Source of the DNA: Cranoglanis bouderius
Taxonomy: Eukaryota; Chordata; Actinopteri; Siluriformes; Cranoglanididae
Assembly (NCBI GenBank): GCA_023630585.1
Contig: CM042565.1
Location: forward strand, 7,934,513-7,998,512
Direction: 5' to 3'
Length of the DNA stretch: 64,000 nucleotides
Shown: positions 1-11,138 of the stretch, piece by piece
Layout of the letters: each line of letters starts with the position of its first letter
Numbering within the stretch: position 1 is the first letter of the stretch
Program-made: the position numbers and the translations under genes
The notes under the pieces: model-generated
The model's input: the letters and a program-made list of their open reading frames with translations, nothing else
The model's database searches: none
Told to the model about the DNA's origin: nothing

Positions 1-5
1 CAGTT

Positions 6-240
6 CTATCTATAGATCAGCCAGGATAGACTGAAGTGGTTTCCTTTCCGGTCAGTGTTTAGTTTCAATCGGATCTGTCTCACATCTTTTGGCAGCCTGC
101 GCCATACATTTATAGCACTTTGATGTCTCAGTGCGTCTGTGATACTTCCAGATGAGACCATACTGTGGTTCGGAAGCTTAATCTCAGAAGCAGCCAATAT
201 CGGTATTCAAACTAGATCTTTATAATAAGAGGCAAGCTAT
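6..240 (-). repeat. Possible degraded LINE C-terminal fragment
   Basis: The minus strand has an open frame whose end, NVWRRLPKDVRQIRLKLNTD, weakly resembles the WNSLP...FK..LKTHLF tail found at the end of L2/CR1-type reverse transcriptase proteins. No other LINE motif is visible. I would not insist on this call. Confidence 0.25.
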
Positions 241-280
241 TAGCTGAAAAAGAAAAAGAGAGTCCTCAGTCTGATATATA

Positions 281-950
281 CAGTGCTGTGAAAAAGTATT
301 TGCCCCCATCCTGAGTTCTTCTGTTTTTGTGTATATCTCATACTAAATTGCTTCAGAAATTAAAACAAAATCTAAGATAAAACAAAGGCAACCTGAGTAA
401 ACACAAAATACAGTTTTTAAATGATAATGTCATTTCTTGAAGCAAAAACGTTATCTAATACCAGCTAGGCCTGTGTGAAAATGTATTTGCCTCCATAGTT
501 ACTAATTCCTCAAATCTATGAAACTGCATTCAGCTGGACTAGACACAACCAGGCCCGATTACTGCAAACCCTATTCAATCAATTCATCACTTAAATAGAA
601 CTTTTTCAACAGCATGAAGTTGGTTAAAAGGTCTTACGCAGTAACACACTAAGCCAAAGTTGAAAGACATTCCAGAAATGATGAGGAAGAAGGTGACTGA
701 AATACATCAGTCTGGGAAGTGTTACAAAGTTATTTCAAAGGCTCTGGGACTCCAAAGAACCACAGTGAGAGCCATTATCTCCAAATGGAAAAACTCCCAC
801 CTCCACCTCCACCTCCACCGCCGACCTTCCAAAATTCCTCCAAGAGCACAGCAACTACTCATCCAGGAAGTCACAAAAGAGCCAAGGACAACATCAAAGG
901 ACCTACAGGCCTCTCTTGCATCCATAAAGTTCAAATATAGCTTCTGCACA
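281..950 (+). mobile_element. Tc1-like transposon remnant, 5' part
   Basis: The element starts after a TA with the TIR-like end cagtgctgtgaaaaagtatt. Downstream, from about 660, an open frame encodes a helix-turn-helix typical of Tc1 transposase N-termini (ISKALGLQRTTVRAIISKWK), then RRPSKIPPRAQ. The first helix is preceded by TTG rather than ATG. A short CCACCT repeat (797-825) expands the linker to HLHLHLH. The DDE catalytic part and right TIR are missing. It sits in the ubash3b intron just upstream of the SH3 exon. Confidence 0.75.
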
Positions 951-1001
951 TAATGTTCACCCTGTTTAGCGATGACCCATGTGTTCCATTTTGCCCCACA
1001 G

Positions 1002-1210
1002 ACATTGCGGGTGATGTATCCATACATTCCCCAGAATGAGGATGAACTAGAACTGGTGCCAGGAGACTTCATCTTCATGTCTCCAGTGGAGCAGGGTAGT
1101 GCCAGTGAGGGATGGGTTTATGGTACATCTATGGGCACGGGGCTTTCCGGCCTACTGCCTGAGAACTACGTCAACCGAGCAGACGAGTGTGACACATGGG
1201 TGCTTCATGG
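1002..1210 (+). CDS. ubash3b: ubash3b exon: SH3 domain
   Basis: The acceptor is cccacag|aca and the donor is atgg|gtgaga. The exon starts in phase 0 and ends after two bases of a Gly codon. It encodes a typical SH3 fold with YPYIPQNEDELELVPGD, then SEGWVYG and GLLPENYV, which are the ALYDY-like, Trp and PxxP-groove segments. A Tc1 remnant ends only about 50 bases upstream of the acceptor. Confidence 0.93.
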
Positions 1211-4200
1211 GTGAGAGAGCCATTTTATGCACTTTCTAGAAAAATATGAAAAGGTACAGAGTACTTGTATTTACTTAGTTTCTCATGTTTTGACAGGTCC
1301 CATTCTTTCCTCAACTGCACCTCCCCAACTGTAAGCATTGGTGCGGTAGGCGGGCCTTTTTTTGATGGACAGCTGGATGGACGTCTCCTTGATGACCACA
1401 GCTCAGTGGAACAACACCCTTTGAGTGTCATAGGTCATCCGATGCAGGTAAGAAACACAAGATTCACCCTCACTGTACACAAAGATATATAAACAGTCAA
1501 ATGTGTACGCTGTAGCGTCCATACTGAGGAACTCCATAAATCTTATTAGCTTACTAACATTATGAGAAGTTTCTGTCTGAAGCTTTTAAAGACTGACCAA
1601 ATCATTTATGTTACAAAATCACGGGGAAGACAGGATGCATTCGCTGGGGAAATGAGGTTTATTCAGAACATTCAAAAGAAACGGAACAGTCACAAAACCA
1701 AAAGTATATGGACAGGGAACACAAAATCCTGGGAGGCAAAAGGGAAACAAACAATAATCCACTTGGTAATATACCCACAGAAGAATACAACATAAATCCA
1801 AAAGGCAGGGTATTAATCCAAAGTTAGCAAAATAGTAATCCACAGAGAGCGAGGTACAAATCCAAACGAATATCCGGCTAAGGGTCCATGGTTTAGGAAA
1901 CGTGAGCAAAAGCACAGAATCTTCGTTCATATCCCTTCATCCATTTGGTTATACATTTATTTATCCTTATTTACTTATATCTAATACTCCGCGAGGAAGC
2001 GGAAACGGGAAGAAGTTTAAATAAAGAGGGTAATCAAAAACAAATGAGATAAAACACAAAACACCTGAAACTCATAATCAAACAATAAACGGAAAACCTA
2101 TCAGTGAACAGGGCAGAGACATGACGTAAAACAAAAACAAAAGCACATGGCAAAGTAAACAAAACGGGAGTTCGTGAATGGGGAGCTTCCTCAACGGTGG
2201 TGCGGAGAATGGAATGCGGAAGTGTTCGAGTCAGTCGCTTGCCTAGCGAGCGACTCAGAGAACGGGAGGAAACTCTAACAATTTAAAGCATCTCCCTTCT
2301 TTTTAAAATGTGTGTCTTGGGTTTACACAAATTATTTAGAAAAATCTATTGTCTTTAATCAAGTTTATTAGGTATCAACTAATTTAACCTGTCCTAAAAC
2401 AGAGCAGTCGGAAAAATAAAACCTTGTCTAAAAAAAATAATGTCCCTGTTATAGAAAACGTCCTTCACTTATTAGGTTACTGTAGAACAGTTAATGTGAC
2501 TCTTTCCTTCTTCGCTTTTAGATGTTGCAGACCAATAGCCAGTCTCGACTGCCCAAGAGAGCACTGTTTGTGTGTCGTCATGGTGAGAGGATGGATGTGG
2601 TATTTGGAAAACATTGGATCACCCAGTGCTTTGATGCCAAAGGTCAGAGTTCAGGGGTCAGGGGATGTTTACATGTATTCATTTTTCAGATGAGCTTGTC
2701 CAATGTTGATAGTTGCCCTTGCTTTGTTTCTCACTTGTGTATCTATCCCCGTCACCATTTCCTGTCCATGTCCTGCTGTGTATTTCTCTCATTCTCTGGT
2801 CTTAGGCCTTTGGATCTGTTTGCTTGTCTTTATATACAGTGTATGAGCCTTAGCCAGAGAAGTCGACACAGTTGTAAAGCTGAGTTTAACACAGCTTTGT
2901 AACGGCAGAGTCAGTAATAGTCAGCTTATGTTAGCTACTTAGTGTTATTACTTTGCTAGCTAGCTTAATAACTACCTTAATAATTAGTTCTAACCAGTAT
3001 GTGCCAATAGGATAAACATAAATTTAAAAAATAGTTTGTACACACACATACTGACAGTGAATTGCATCTACTTGCATAATATTTTATTTTAGCAATATAC
3101 TTAACAACTAATCTAATGAAAGTCTTTTATTTCTCTTATACCACAGCAACAAATGACTGCATTTTATTAATTGAACAAAAAACAAAAAAAACAAAAACGG
3201 CATATAGTAGTTTATAATTACATTTAATGTAGAGGACTGTCTGCAAAACAAGTTAATTCCTGTTGTCACTTACAATTGTAGCGGCTATAAATAGTTGCTC
3301 CCTCTGCCAGCCTCTCTTTTTTCACAAGCTTGTTATTGTTATTGTTATTACGAAGAAACCACAATCCACAAAATTCCTTGTCCTGAAGACTCTCCCATGG
3401 TGGAAAACCATTACAAAGTGCTGAAACTTGTAAACTCCTTCCATAAAAGTTAAATAAAAAGCTCCTCAAAGAAAACTTTACCATATCATCTAATATCTGT
3501 TTTTCTTTGTAAAAATAACATTTTAAAAATCTTTAAAGTTCTGTGATTGAGCTGTTACTATAGAAACCAGAAAGTTAATATAAACCTATAATAAGCTGGC
3601 ACAATAGCTCTCCATTATTAGAGTATTTAGCTTCCTGAACATTACTCGACTGCTAAACTCAAATGAACCTGACCATGTAATGTTGTTTTCATAACATTAA
3701 CTTTAAGCTCCACTTGATTTAATTCAAAGAAGGCAAAGAAAATATATACACAGCATTAACCATGATAAGACAAACTCAGCACTGATAACCTAAAAATCTG
3801 CACCTAGTATAATGGACACTATTCTGTTCATTGTGCCTGTTTTTAACAACGTGTGTCCTTGTGTGCAAATGTGTTTCAGGTCGTTATATCCGATCCAACC
3901 TCAATATGCCGAGTAGTCTTCCAGCGCGGAGTGGAGGGTACAGGGAGTATGATAAGGACTGTCCTATCACTGTGTTTGGAGCCACTCAGGCTCGATTAGT
4001 GGGTCAGTACTATACAGAAACACTCCAGCCTGAGAGCACAATGCTTTCCTTTATAATTTCTCACTGCCGATTAGTTTTTTTTCAAAAACTCTTGAGTAAT
4101 TGTAATTTGCATGCAGTAGGTGCTCGTTGTAAGACAAAAATATATAATGTAGAAGTAATATCAGCATTGTGTGCCAGGTGACACAGGTTGCTTGTTGTAC

Positions 4201-5058
4201 ACTGATCGATGTACCCAATACCTCCTTCTTTCTCTGATCTGGTTAGCAAAACTAACGTTAAAGCGTTGTGGTTGCAGCTGCCATATTTCAAACTTGGTAT
4301 CACTGGCAACCTTTCTCAGTTGCAGCAGCATAATTTTTGTGAGAAAATACACCCCACCAAGATCACTCAACTGGGAGCGATTAATTACAGTTACGTTTTT
4401 GCAGTGTAGTGAACAGTAGAGTAAATGTAGCGAGCTCGGTAGAGTAATGTTAATAAATATGCCCCTGAAGGCACAGTGCACATCGGGAAGCCATTGACGG
4501 CAAAGTGCATTTGTGAAGTGAGATGGAGGTGGAGTTAAAGATGGAAATTAATGCCTATTCTGGAAATTTTAAGACATGTAATAATAAAACATGTAGTTGA
4601 GTGACTAAAATTGCTGCAGTTTCGGTAATCATAATACAGTGGTGCTTAAAGGTTTATAGTTTATCTCTTTGTCTACTGATGATATTTTAGGTCATATTTA
4701 GGCAGAAATCTAGAAAATTCTAAAGCACCAAATTTCAAGCACCACTGTATGACTAAAGCTATTATTTTATTTATTTATTTATTTTTAAAAAAGCCTAATA
4801 CTAAATCCACTCTGTTGAAAAACTGTATGTGTGTGTGTTCTTTTGTTCTATTTAGGAGAGGCCCTGTTTGAGAGTCACACAGTTATCGACTTTGTGTACT
4901 GCTCACCCTCCCTGCGATGTGTCCAGACAGCCCATAATATCCTCAGAGGTACACATGCCATTATCTCTTTCACTCTCCATCACTCCATTTAGCCCTCTGA
5001 CCTTCACTCACAATGACGAGGCACTTTGACTATTTCCTCTGTTACTATTTACTCACTC

Positions 5059-5100
<42 letters not shown>

Positions 5101-8100
5101 CTCTCTTTCTCTCCTATTTCTTCTCCCAGGGCTTCAGCAGGACGGGAAGACTAAACTACGGGTTGAACCTGGACTGTTTGAGTGGACCAAATGGGTATCG
5201 GGTTCATCCTTACCCGCCTGGATTCCACCTACTGAACTGGCAGCTGCTAACTTAAGTGTGGACACAACCTACAGGTTCTTATTCAGATCCACAATATTCA
5301 TTACTGATCATACTCTCTGGGGCAAAAATGGGCCAAAGGAAAAAATGTGCATTAATGTTAAGTGACACGAAGTAATCCAGATTTGTGCATGAATCGTCTT
5401 GGAGTGAAGGGTATCTTTGCCTCTTGGTCAGACGCAATCTCTAAATATTTAATTTGGCCTAGAGTAATGACTGGCTAGCTTTAAGACCGGGTAATACTGA
5501 AGTAGATCAGTTCTTTGACTGGATGGCTGAGAAGTGGAAGGCATTGTGATAAAGGAGTGTTTTTTGATGTCTGGGTGAAGACTGTGTCGTCTCTTGTGCC
5601 TAGACCTCATATTCCCATCAGCAAGCTGACCGTGGCAGAGTCGTACGACACTTACATCACCCGCAGTTTCCAAGTGACCCGGGAAATCCTAGCTGAGTGT
5701 AAAGCCCTGGGTAAGGAGCACTGCTGGTCTTTTCTGTCTTGGATATAGGATACAATTCATTCAATCTTCTCACTGTGTCCTTTGAAAAGCGATGCAAGCA
5801 AAGTCAAACCCATTACATGCGCCATTCAGGAAATATTTCCTATTGTGTGTTCCTAATGTATTACAGGCAAAAGTATAACAGCTAAAGTAACACGAGTGCA
5901 TAAAGTATATTCTCTAATGACCAGCTTTGAACTGCTTAAGTGGGTGTGTTTCCAGATTTATGTTTTCCATGTGGTTTTGTGAACAGGAAACACAGTGCTG
6001 ATAGTGGCCCACGCTTCGTCTTTAGAGGCCTGTACACGCCAGATGCAGGGCCTCAGCCCACAGAACGCCAAAGACTTTGTGCAAGTGGTCCGAAAGGTCT
6101 GTTACATGTCTCATTTCTAATTACATTTACAACATTTCTCTGTTTTTGTTTATCGTTACAAAGAAGCATTTTCTTTAACAAAATGAAGCATGCCCAATTA
6201 ATTATCTTAGACTAGATGTTCTGCTCCTACAGTCAGACTGATTTGTGACTAATACCAGACATCCCGTCCTGCAGAAATTCATTTCAGGGAGGGGAGGTAG
6301 ATCCACCATACACTTTAGTGTAGTCTGGGGTGAAGTGCGTTTTGTATTTTCTTTTCTTTTTTTTTTTTTTTTTTGGACACTACAGTGTTACTGGACTACA
6401 GTAGTACTGAGTGAGAGAGGTCGACTGTAAAGCCCGCCCACAGATAAAACTGATAGGTCTAGTTAGCCGAAAGTGTGACTAATCAGGATACGTCACTCTC
6501 GCTACATCTTGTCACATGCTCTCTCATATGTCTCTCCAGAGCCCATCTACTATTAGAAATTCTCTGGTCTCTCCCTCGCTTGCTCTCAAAAAAATAGATT
6601 TCTGGGATATTGTATATAATTTGCGGGTGTCGGTGAGCCGCCATCAATATGCAGGAGATTCTCGGAACATCCTGGAGAGGTGGGATGTTTGCAATACTGC
6701 CTTCATGTATCTGTATCTTAAACTAAAGCTCTTACATGTCTCAAACCAGTGTGGTGAGACAGCCTACTGATGGCTTTGAAATCTTATAAATTGCACATGG
6801 GCATTAATTAGCTGTGTTATAGCTAATATGGAGGCAAATTGAGTGTCACTATTAAAAAGAAAAAAAAACAACTTATGAACTGTTATGAACTGGGATTTTC
6901 CCCCCCATTTAATTTACAGAGGTAGCGGAAATGGCTTGTTCACTACTTTTTTCTTCTTGCCAAGAGTTTAAAGAAGATTATATTAGGTATTTAGAAATGT
7001 TGCATATGTAAAGCATTAAACACTACTGGTCATATAATAATCCGGTGCAGTGTTGTACAATTTTTCTGATTACAGTTACATTTAATGTTGTGAAACATCC
7101 GTGAAACAAATTCCTTTTGATTTACCCTGGCCCAAAAATCCTTTATGTACGACTCAAAATCCTAAAGCCTGCTCGTAATTGACTTTTTCCTTCTCTCAAT
7201 TTGCTATCCCAAGTTCTCAAATTTTCATTTGTTCTCAATTATTGTGATTCTGTTTGGGTTAATTTGAGCTCTCATCCAGAGAAAGCATGCCCAAGGTTTA
7301 AATTGATAAACTGTATATGTAGGCCTCTGCTCAATTTAAGTAGGTATAGTTTCTAAGTAACTTTATAATTAAAGTGTACTTGGCATTGAGATGTGATACA
7401 GAGACATATGTTACTACGAAACCGCGAAGCCCTTTATACTGAAAACTTTCCCATGCTGGAAAACATACTATTACAAATAAGTGCTGACACTGGAGACTCC
7501 CAAAACTGCTAAATATATATATATATGTCTCATCACAAAAAACATCACCATATCAACTATACATATTTTAAAATGTGTTTATGGGATTGGCTGCAATACA
7601 AATTCCTGTGTAAGTTGTTACTATAGAAATGATAACAGTGCACATTAATATAAACCTGACCAATAGATAATATCAGCAGTTCTGTGGTAGAAATCAGACT
7701 AGCAAACTTAAAGCATGAAAGCATAAAGCATTTTTTTTGCATCTGTTATGATTTATTAAGATATTAGTATAATTAGTAAATGTGGTATAAGTCACTTTAT
7801 CTTGGCCTTGTCAAGCAACACACAAACAAGCCGACGCAGGACTGTGGACTAAACCACTAGGAGGCACTGACGTACCATTTTAGAGACAGTACAGACATGG
7901 GAAATGAAAACGCCTGCTACGCAAATCGATTTATTTCATGGTTTAAACATGAGATGTGTCTGTTGCAGCCAAATGCTGCTTATTTTACTGAAAATTGTGA
8001 ATAATTATTTCAAACTCTCAAAGGAAGTTATAATATCTAATAATATCTAATCTGTCTACAGTCTCACTTAACATTTCTCCATTCCTCCAGATCCCTTACT

Positions 8101-8228
8101 TGGGTTTCTGTGCCTGTGAAGAGATGGGCGAGACAGGGGTATGGCAACTTGTGGACCCGCCCATCCTCCCCCTGACTCATGGGCCCAATCACAGCTTCAA
8201 CTGGAGGGAAACTCTGCTGCAGGACTGA
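1002..8228 (+). CDS. ubash3b: ubash3b (STS-1/TULA-2), 3' part: SH3 domain plus histidine phosphatase
   Basis: This is the C-terminal 398 residues of ubiquitin-associated and SH3 domain-containing protein B, a cytosolic protein tyrosine phosphatase that in mammals dampens receptor signalling by dephosphorylating Syk/ZAP-70 family kinases. The exons are 1002-1210, 1297-1447, 2522-2642, 3880-4002, 4856-4948, 5130-5274, 5604-5710, 5987-6096 and 8091-8228. They join in one frame with GT-AG introns and matching phases, and end at TGA 8226-8228. The order is SH3 domain (about residues 1-70), variable linker, then the phosphatase domain with RHGERMD, SLRCVQTA, RVEPGLFEW and VAHASS. These match the family's catalytic Arg-His-Gly, the second Arg, the Glu and the second His, so the enzyme should be active. 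The sequence fits vertebrate UBASH3B much better than UBASH3A, which diverges after RHGERMD. The UBA and 2H-phosphoesterase exons are not in the window. Teleosts may carry two paralogues; I cannot say which this is. Confidence 0.95.
1297..1447 (+). CDS. ubash3b: ubash3b exon: linker between SH3 and phosphatase domains
   Basis: The acceptor tgacag|gtcc completes the Gly codon opened by the previous exon, and the donor is atgcag|gtaaga, ending in phase 0. The encoded linker is Ser/Gly/Asp rich and poorly conserved, as expected for this region. The short 86-base intron upstream supports the join. Confidence 0.9.
1600..2285. repeat. Unclassified interspersed repeat in ubash3b intron
   Basis: This stretch lies in the 1.07-kb intron 1448-2521. 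It has a base composition unlike its surroundings, and AC-rich phrases such as aacaaacaataatccac and gcctagcgagcgactc that I associate with dispersed fish repeats. I see no coding frame and no clear terminal repeats. The call rests on composition and recollection only. Confidence 0.35.
2522..2642 (+). CDS. ubash3b: ubash3b exon: phosphatase RHG motif
   Basis: The acceptor is cttttag|atgttg and the donor is ccaaag|gtcaga. The exon encodes LFVCRHGERMDVVFGKHW, which carries the RHG motif whose His is the phosphoacceptor nucleophile in histidine phosphatases. A second in-frame AG nine bases into the exon could also serve as acceptor, but the upstream one restores the linker length of known orthologues. 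Confidence 0.94.
2643..3879. other. ubash3b intron with one dispersed-repeat copy
   Basis: Apart from the repeat copy at 3281-3600, I see only AT-rich intron sequence, with a short A-rich tract near 3175-3200. Confidence 0.6.
3281..3600 (+). repeat. Dispersed repeat family R1, copy 1 (intronic)
   Basis: This copy shares ordered blocks with 7415-7715: tacgaagaaacc-like start, cccatg(g/c)tggaaaac, attacaaa..gtgctga, and gttactatagaaa followed by ttaatataaacct. Shorter relatives occur at 35700-35990 and 45140-45365. There is no coding capacity. It is probably a non-autonomous DNA transposon; I cannot fix its ends. Confidence 0.6.
3880..4002 (+). CDS. ubash3b: ubash3b exon: phosphatase domain, substrate-loop region
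   Basis: The acceptor is gtttcag|gtcg and the donor is tagtgg|gtcagt, in phase 1 on both sides (41 codons). It encodes RYIRSNLNMPSSLPARSGG and then PITVFG and QARLVG, a segment highly conserved in UBASH3B. Confidence 0.94.
4637..4747. mobile_element. Short Tc1/mariner-type MITE in ubash3b intron
   Basis: This is a 111-bp element flanked by TA on both sides. Its ends are cagtggtgctt and aagcaccactg, an exact inverted repeat. The interior is non-coding. Position in the 4003-4855 intron suggests it is spliced out. The rest of that intron holds no recognisable feature except an ATTT run near 4763-4785. Confidence 0.7.
4856..4948 (+). CDS. ubash3b: ubash3b exon: second catalytic arginine
   Basis: The acceptor is tatttag|gagagg and the donor is tcagag|gtacac. 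The exon encodes EALFESHTVIDFVYCSPSL followed by RCVQTAHNIL. The Arg in SPSLRC matches the phosphate-binding Arg of the family. Confidence 0.94.
5062..5113 (+). repeat. CT microsatellite at intron 3' end
   Basis: A (CT)n run forms most of the polypyrimidine tract just before the acceptor at 5129. Confidence 0.9.
5130..5274 (+). CDS. ubash3b: ubash3b exon: catalytic glutamate region
   Basis: The acceptor follows a CT-repeat pyrimidine tract (ctcccag|ggcttc) and the donor is cctacag|gttctt. It encodes RVEPGLFEWTKW and then ELAAANLSVDTTY. The Glu in VEPGLFEW corresponds to the family's catalytic acid. Confidence 0.94.
5275..5603 (+). other. ubash3b intron, nothing recognised
   Basis: This is a 329-base intron between two phosphatase exons. 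I see no repeat or motif beyond the splice sites. Confidence 0.7.
5604..5710 (+). CDS. ubash3b: ubash3b exon: phosphatase domain
   Basis: The acceptor is gtgcctag|acctca and the donor is ccctgg|gtaagg. It encodes PHIPISKLTVAESYDTYI and SFQVTREIL, which are conserved in UBASH3B. Confidence 0.93.
5987..6096 (+). CDS. ubash3b: ubash3b exon: second catalytic histidine
   Basis: The acceptor is gaacag|gaaaca and the donor is cgaaag|gtctgt, ending in phase 0. It encodes VLIVAHASSLEACTRQ, with the second catalytic His, then LSPQNAKDFVQVVRK. Confidence 0.94.
6097..8090 (+). other. ubash3b last intron
   Basis: This 2.0-kb intron contains a poly-T tract (about 6353-6375), a GT-AG pair at its ends and one copy of repeat family R1 (7415-7715). 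The remainder shows no coding signal. Confidence 0.7.
7415..7715 (+). repeat. Dispersed repeat family R1, copy 2 (intronic)
   Basis: It parallels 3281-3600 block by block, including cccatgctggaaaac, attacaaataagtgctga and gttactatagaaatga followed by cattaatataaacctg. An AT microsatellite (7510-7526) has grown inside it. Confidence 0.6.
8091..8228 (+). CDS. ubash3b: ubash3b terminal coding exon
   Basis: The acceptor is cctccag|atccct after a good pyrimidine tract. The exon encodes IPYLGFCACEEMGETGVW, DPPILPLTHGP and the C-terminal NWRETLLQD followed by TGA. The end matches the C-terminus of known UBASH3B proteins. Confidence 0.95.
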   Translation: MPYLGFCACEEMGETGVWQLVDPPILPLTHGPNHSFNWRETLLQD

Positions 8229-8957
8229 TAGGCTCCGCCTTCTTTCGGTTAACCCGCCTTTTAGCTCTTCTTGCCAAAGGCAGCTGAGAATCACGCTGTC
8301 ATTCACTTTCTTCTTCCACTCAGTGGCGCTTGTGCACCATTAGGTCTTACACAGAGCAAACACAGGCTTCCATACAGCAGCCTCTCTGCTGCACTATTCC
8401 ATTCTGATTCAGTACATCTTCGTGTGTTGCAGCAATGATGTCCGTGTCCATAACTACGCGCATACATTTATGGCATGCCCTTATTACAGGGCATGTTTAC
8501 TGCTTGACTGTCATGGATTAGTGTGAACGTTCAAGGCTGCTATGTGCATAAAGTAGCTGATGACTTCCACAGGAGAGTTTCACGCTAGCTGCATTGAAAG
8601 TACATCAACTGACGCTTCCAAGATGGCCGCCCTCCTAAACAGCCTTGCTCGCCCTCGTAAAACTGATGCAGCAAAGGGAACATGGCCTCCGCCAAACACA
8701 CTGTGAGAAAAGCAGACATGTTCAGCGTTTTGCACCAAGCTTCCAGGCTACTTTTCAAATATCTTGTCAACGGAAAATCAAGCACAAGAGACGAAACTCA
8801 AGCATGACAATCAGAAAGGAAAGAAGCTGACATGTCGTCTCAGACACCGAGTTCGCCTCAGGATGAAGTTGGTATAGGGCTTATTTTAGCAGTTCATCAC
8901 TTTTTTGTGATGCAAAATTCATGCAAAATATTCAGTTCATGCAAAATATTAATAAAC
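8229..8957 (+). other. Probable ubash3b 3' UTR
   Basis: This 0.7-kb stretch follows the stop codon and is more complex in composition than the flanking repeats. An AATAAA lies at 8951-8956, immediately before an hAT-like MITE, and is the first poly(A)-signal match after the stop codon. The true cleavage site is not known, and the UTR could be longer. Confidence 0.45.
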
Positions 8958-9350
8958 CAGGGGTTCTCAAACTTTTTGCAGCCAGGGTCCCCTTTAACTA
9001 TAAAATACATGTCATGCCTCCTCTGAGTTTAATCCAACTATTCAAATAAGGTTAATTATTTAAAGATATACGTAATTTTTTTTGCCTATTTATTGCAGCC
9101 TTGGTGCTTTCTACTCCTGAAACTTCAACCTACATTATTTATAGACTGACTTGCTTTTGAGTTATTGATATTTGGACTAAACCCATTTGATTCAAATGAC
9201 CAGTCAAAGAGGTTAATAGCCATAAGAACTCAATTATAAATAGAATAATGTTGATAATAATGGGTTGTGATTTCCATCACTGTAACAATGTTAAAAAAAA
9301 ATAAAAAAAAATAAAATCATGGACCCTGGGCACCTTTTTGAGAACCAGTG
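8958..9350. mobile_element. hAT-like MITE
   Basis: The ends form an imperfect inverted repeat: caggggttctcaaa on the left and tttgagaaccagtg on the right, extended inward by agggtccc and ggaccct. The interior is AT-rich and non-coding. An 8-bp target duplication is not clean. The left end directly abuts the AATAAA proposed for ubash3b. Confidence 0.6.
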
Positions 9351-9479
9351 GTTTAAACAGTTGGGTCAAAAAGTCTGAGTCGACCATCAAGCACTGTTTT
9401 GAATTCGTCAGCAATTATACTGAAACTGTTTGGGAATTCATCATAAGAAAACCCTGTTCACACGCACCGTTTACTTCCG

Positions 9480-10010
9480 TATATAAAGTGATAGATATTA
9501 CATGGCCAAGAGAATGTGGACCATCACACCCATATGTGGTTCTTCCCCAAACTGTTGCCACAAAGTTGGAAGCACACGACTGTATAGAATGTCTTTGTAT
9601 ACTGTAGCATTACAATTTCCCTCCACTGGTACTAAGGGACCCAAACCTGTTCCTGCATGACATTGTTCTTGTGCACAAAGCGAGCTCCGTGAAGACAAGG
9701 TTGGAATGGAAGAACTCGAGTGGCCTGACCTCAACCTCACTGAACACCATTGGGATGAATTGGAATGCTGACTGCACCCCAGGCCTCCTCACCCAACATC
9801 AGTGTCTGATCTCACTAATGCCCTTGTGGCTGAATGAACACAAATCCCCACAGCCGCACTCCAAAATCAAATGGAAAGCCTTCCCAGAAGAGTGGAGGTT
9901 GTTATAACCGCAAAGGGGGACAAAATCTGCAACAGGATGCACAAATGGGTGTGATGGTCAGGTGTCCACATACTTTTGGCTATACATTGTATATGAAGCA
10001 TTCAAACAGT
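9480..10010 (+). mobile_element. Degraded Tc1/mariner-related element
   Basis: Around 9710-9850, reading the + strand with stops ignored gives PDLNLTEHHWDELEC followed by PTSVSDLTNALVAE, which is the C-terminal signature of Tc1-like transposases (SPDLNPIEHLWDEL). The frame contains stop codons. The sequence ends with caggtgtccacatacttttg, a common right end of this repeat in fish. It is a pseudogene. Confidence 0.7.
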
Positions 10011-11138
10011 CACATGTATACACCGAGAACACACAGGGTTAATTGTCTCTTAATAACTTAACACCTGATTTTGACTCGATTACTGTTCTCTATGCGTTAT
10101 ACTTTATCACACTTACAGCATTCGGTTTAATAAAAACCTTTTTCTAAGTTATATAACACATAATAACATAATCTTGTCTGCTAAATATAATTTAAAGTTC
10201 TATTAAAATGCTGAAAGCAATTCTTGGTAACAGAATCAGACTTTTTTATAAAAACCCCATTATAACGTGGAATGTAAATTCTTGATAAGTCCTTTACACG
10301 CAACAGGTCAATCAGGAAGCCTTACTTTTTCGGATAGGAACTCGGAAAGTAGTCCACAGACAAGTACACGTCTGTACAAAGTAGCACACGTCAAACTATT
10401 TCATGCTTTTCGTTCTCAGATGACAAGCATATAATTGCATTTATTTATCTATTCATAGCATAACTGCTAAGAATTTTTCTGGTGCTTCATATAAAGTATT
10501 TTTTTGCTTTTCTCTCTGTTTCGCAAGCAGAGGAATCGAAGTGTAGCAAATTTTAAACATGCAGGTCCCACCGCCCCAACCCAACCTCACCTCACCCGCA
10601 AATCCCACCACCCCTTATTTGTGCTATACTCATAAGCCTTTGCAAGTCACACTTTTTCCTGATCCGTTTGTATAGTTTTGGGTGTTATGCTAGTTTAATT
10701 GTGAACATCAGGTTGAACAACATGCCAAGTCTACACGTTCTATATCACATTTTATGATTTTTAACATGAATTTTGTGAATCTGTTTGATGTTGTACCAAG
10801 TATGGACTCTGTTTACTGGATGTTTATGCATAATTTGTCAAACTAATGTTTAATAATCAGAGGCATGCATCTTTATCTTTGTGTTATTAACTGTCCCTTA
10901 GTTGTGACGTGAGCCTCAAACTCATTTTTTTGTCTTTTAAATGATATAACGTCTTCTAAATGATGTTCACTTCTTCTTCCCAGTTATACAGCGAGGAATT
11001 GATTATGTTCACACTTATTTAAAGTTCTTAAAACTTCCTGCTTACAGTCGTGGCGACTTGAAATGTCTCTGTTAGATCTTTCTAAAGAAATTGCTTCCTG
11101 TGAAGCTGTATATGTGAGTTTAATGAAATATGTTTGAA
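10011..11138. other. Intergenic, nothing recognised
   Basis: AT-rich sequence without coding signal. A C-rich patch near 10565-10615 is the only compositional feature. Confidence 0.5.

Noticed and set aside
722..1078. Minus-strand 118-codon open frame
   Set aside because: It runs antisense across the Tc1 fragment and the SH3 exon, and has a low-complexity WRWRWRW run from the CCACCT repeat. It has no independent support.
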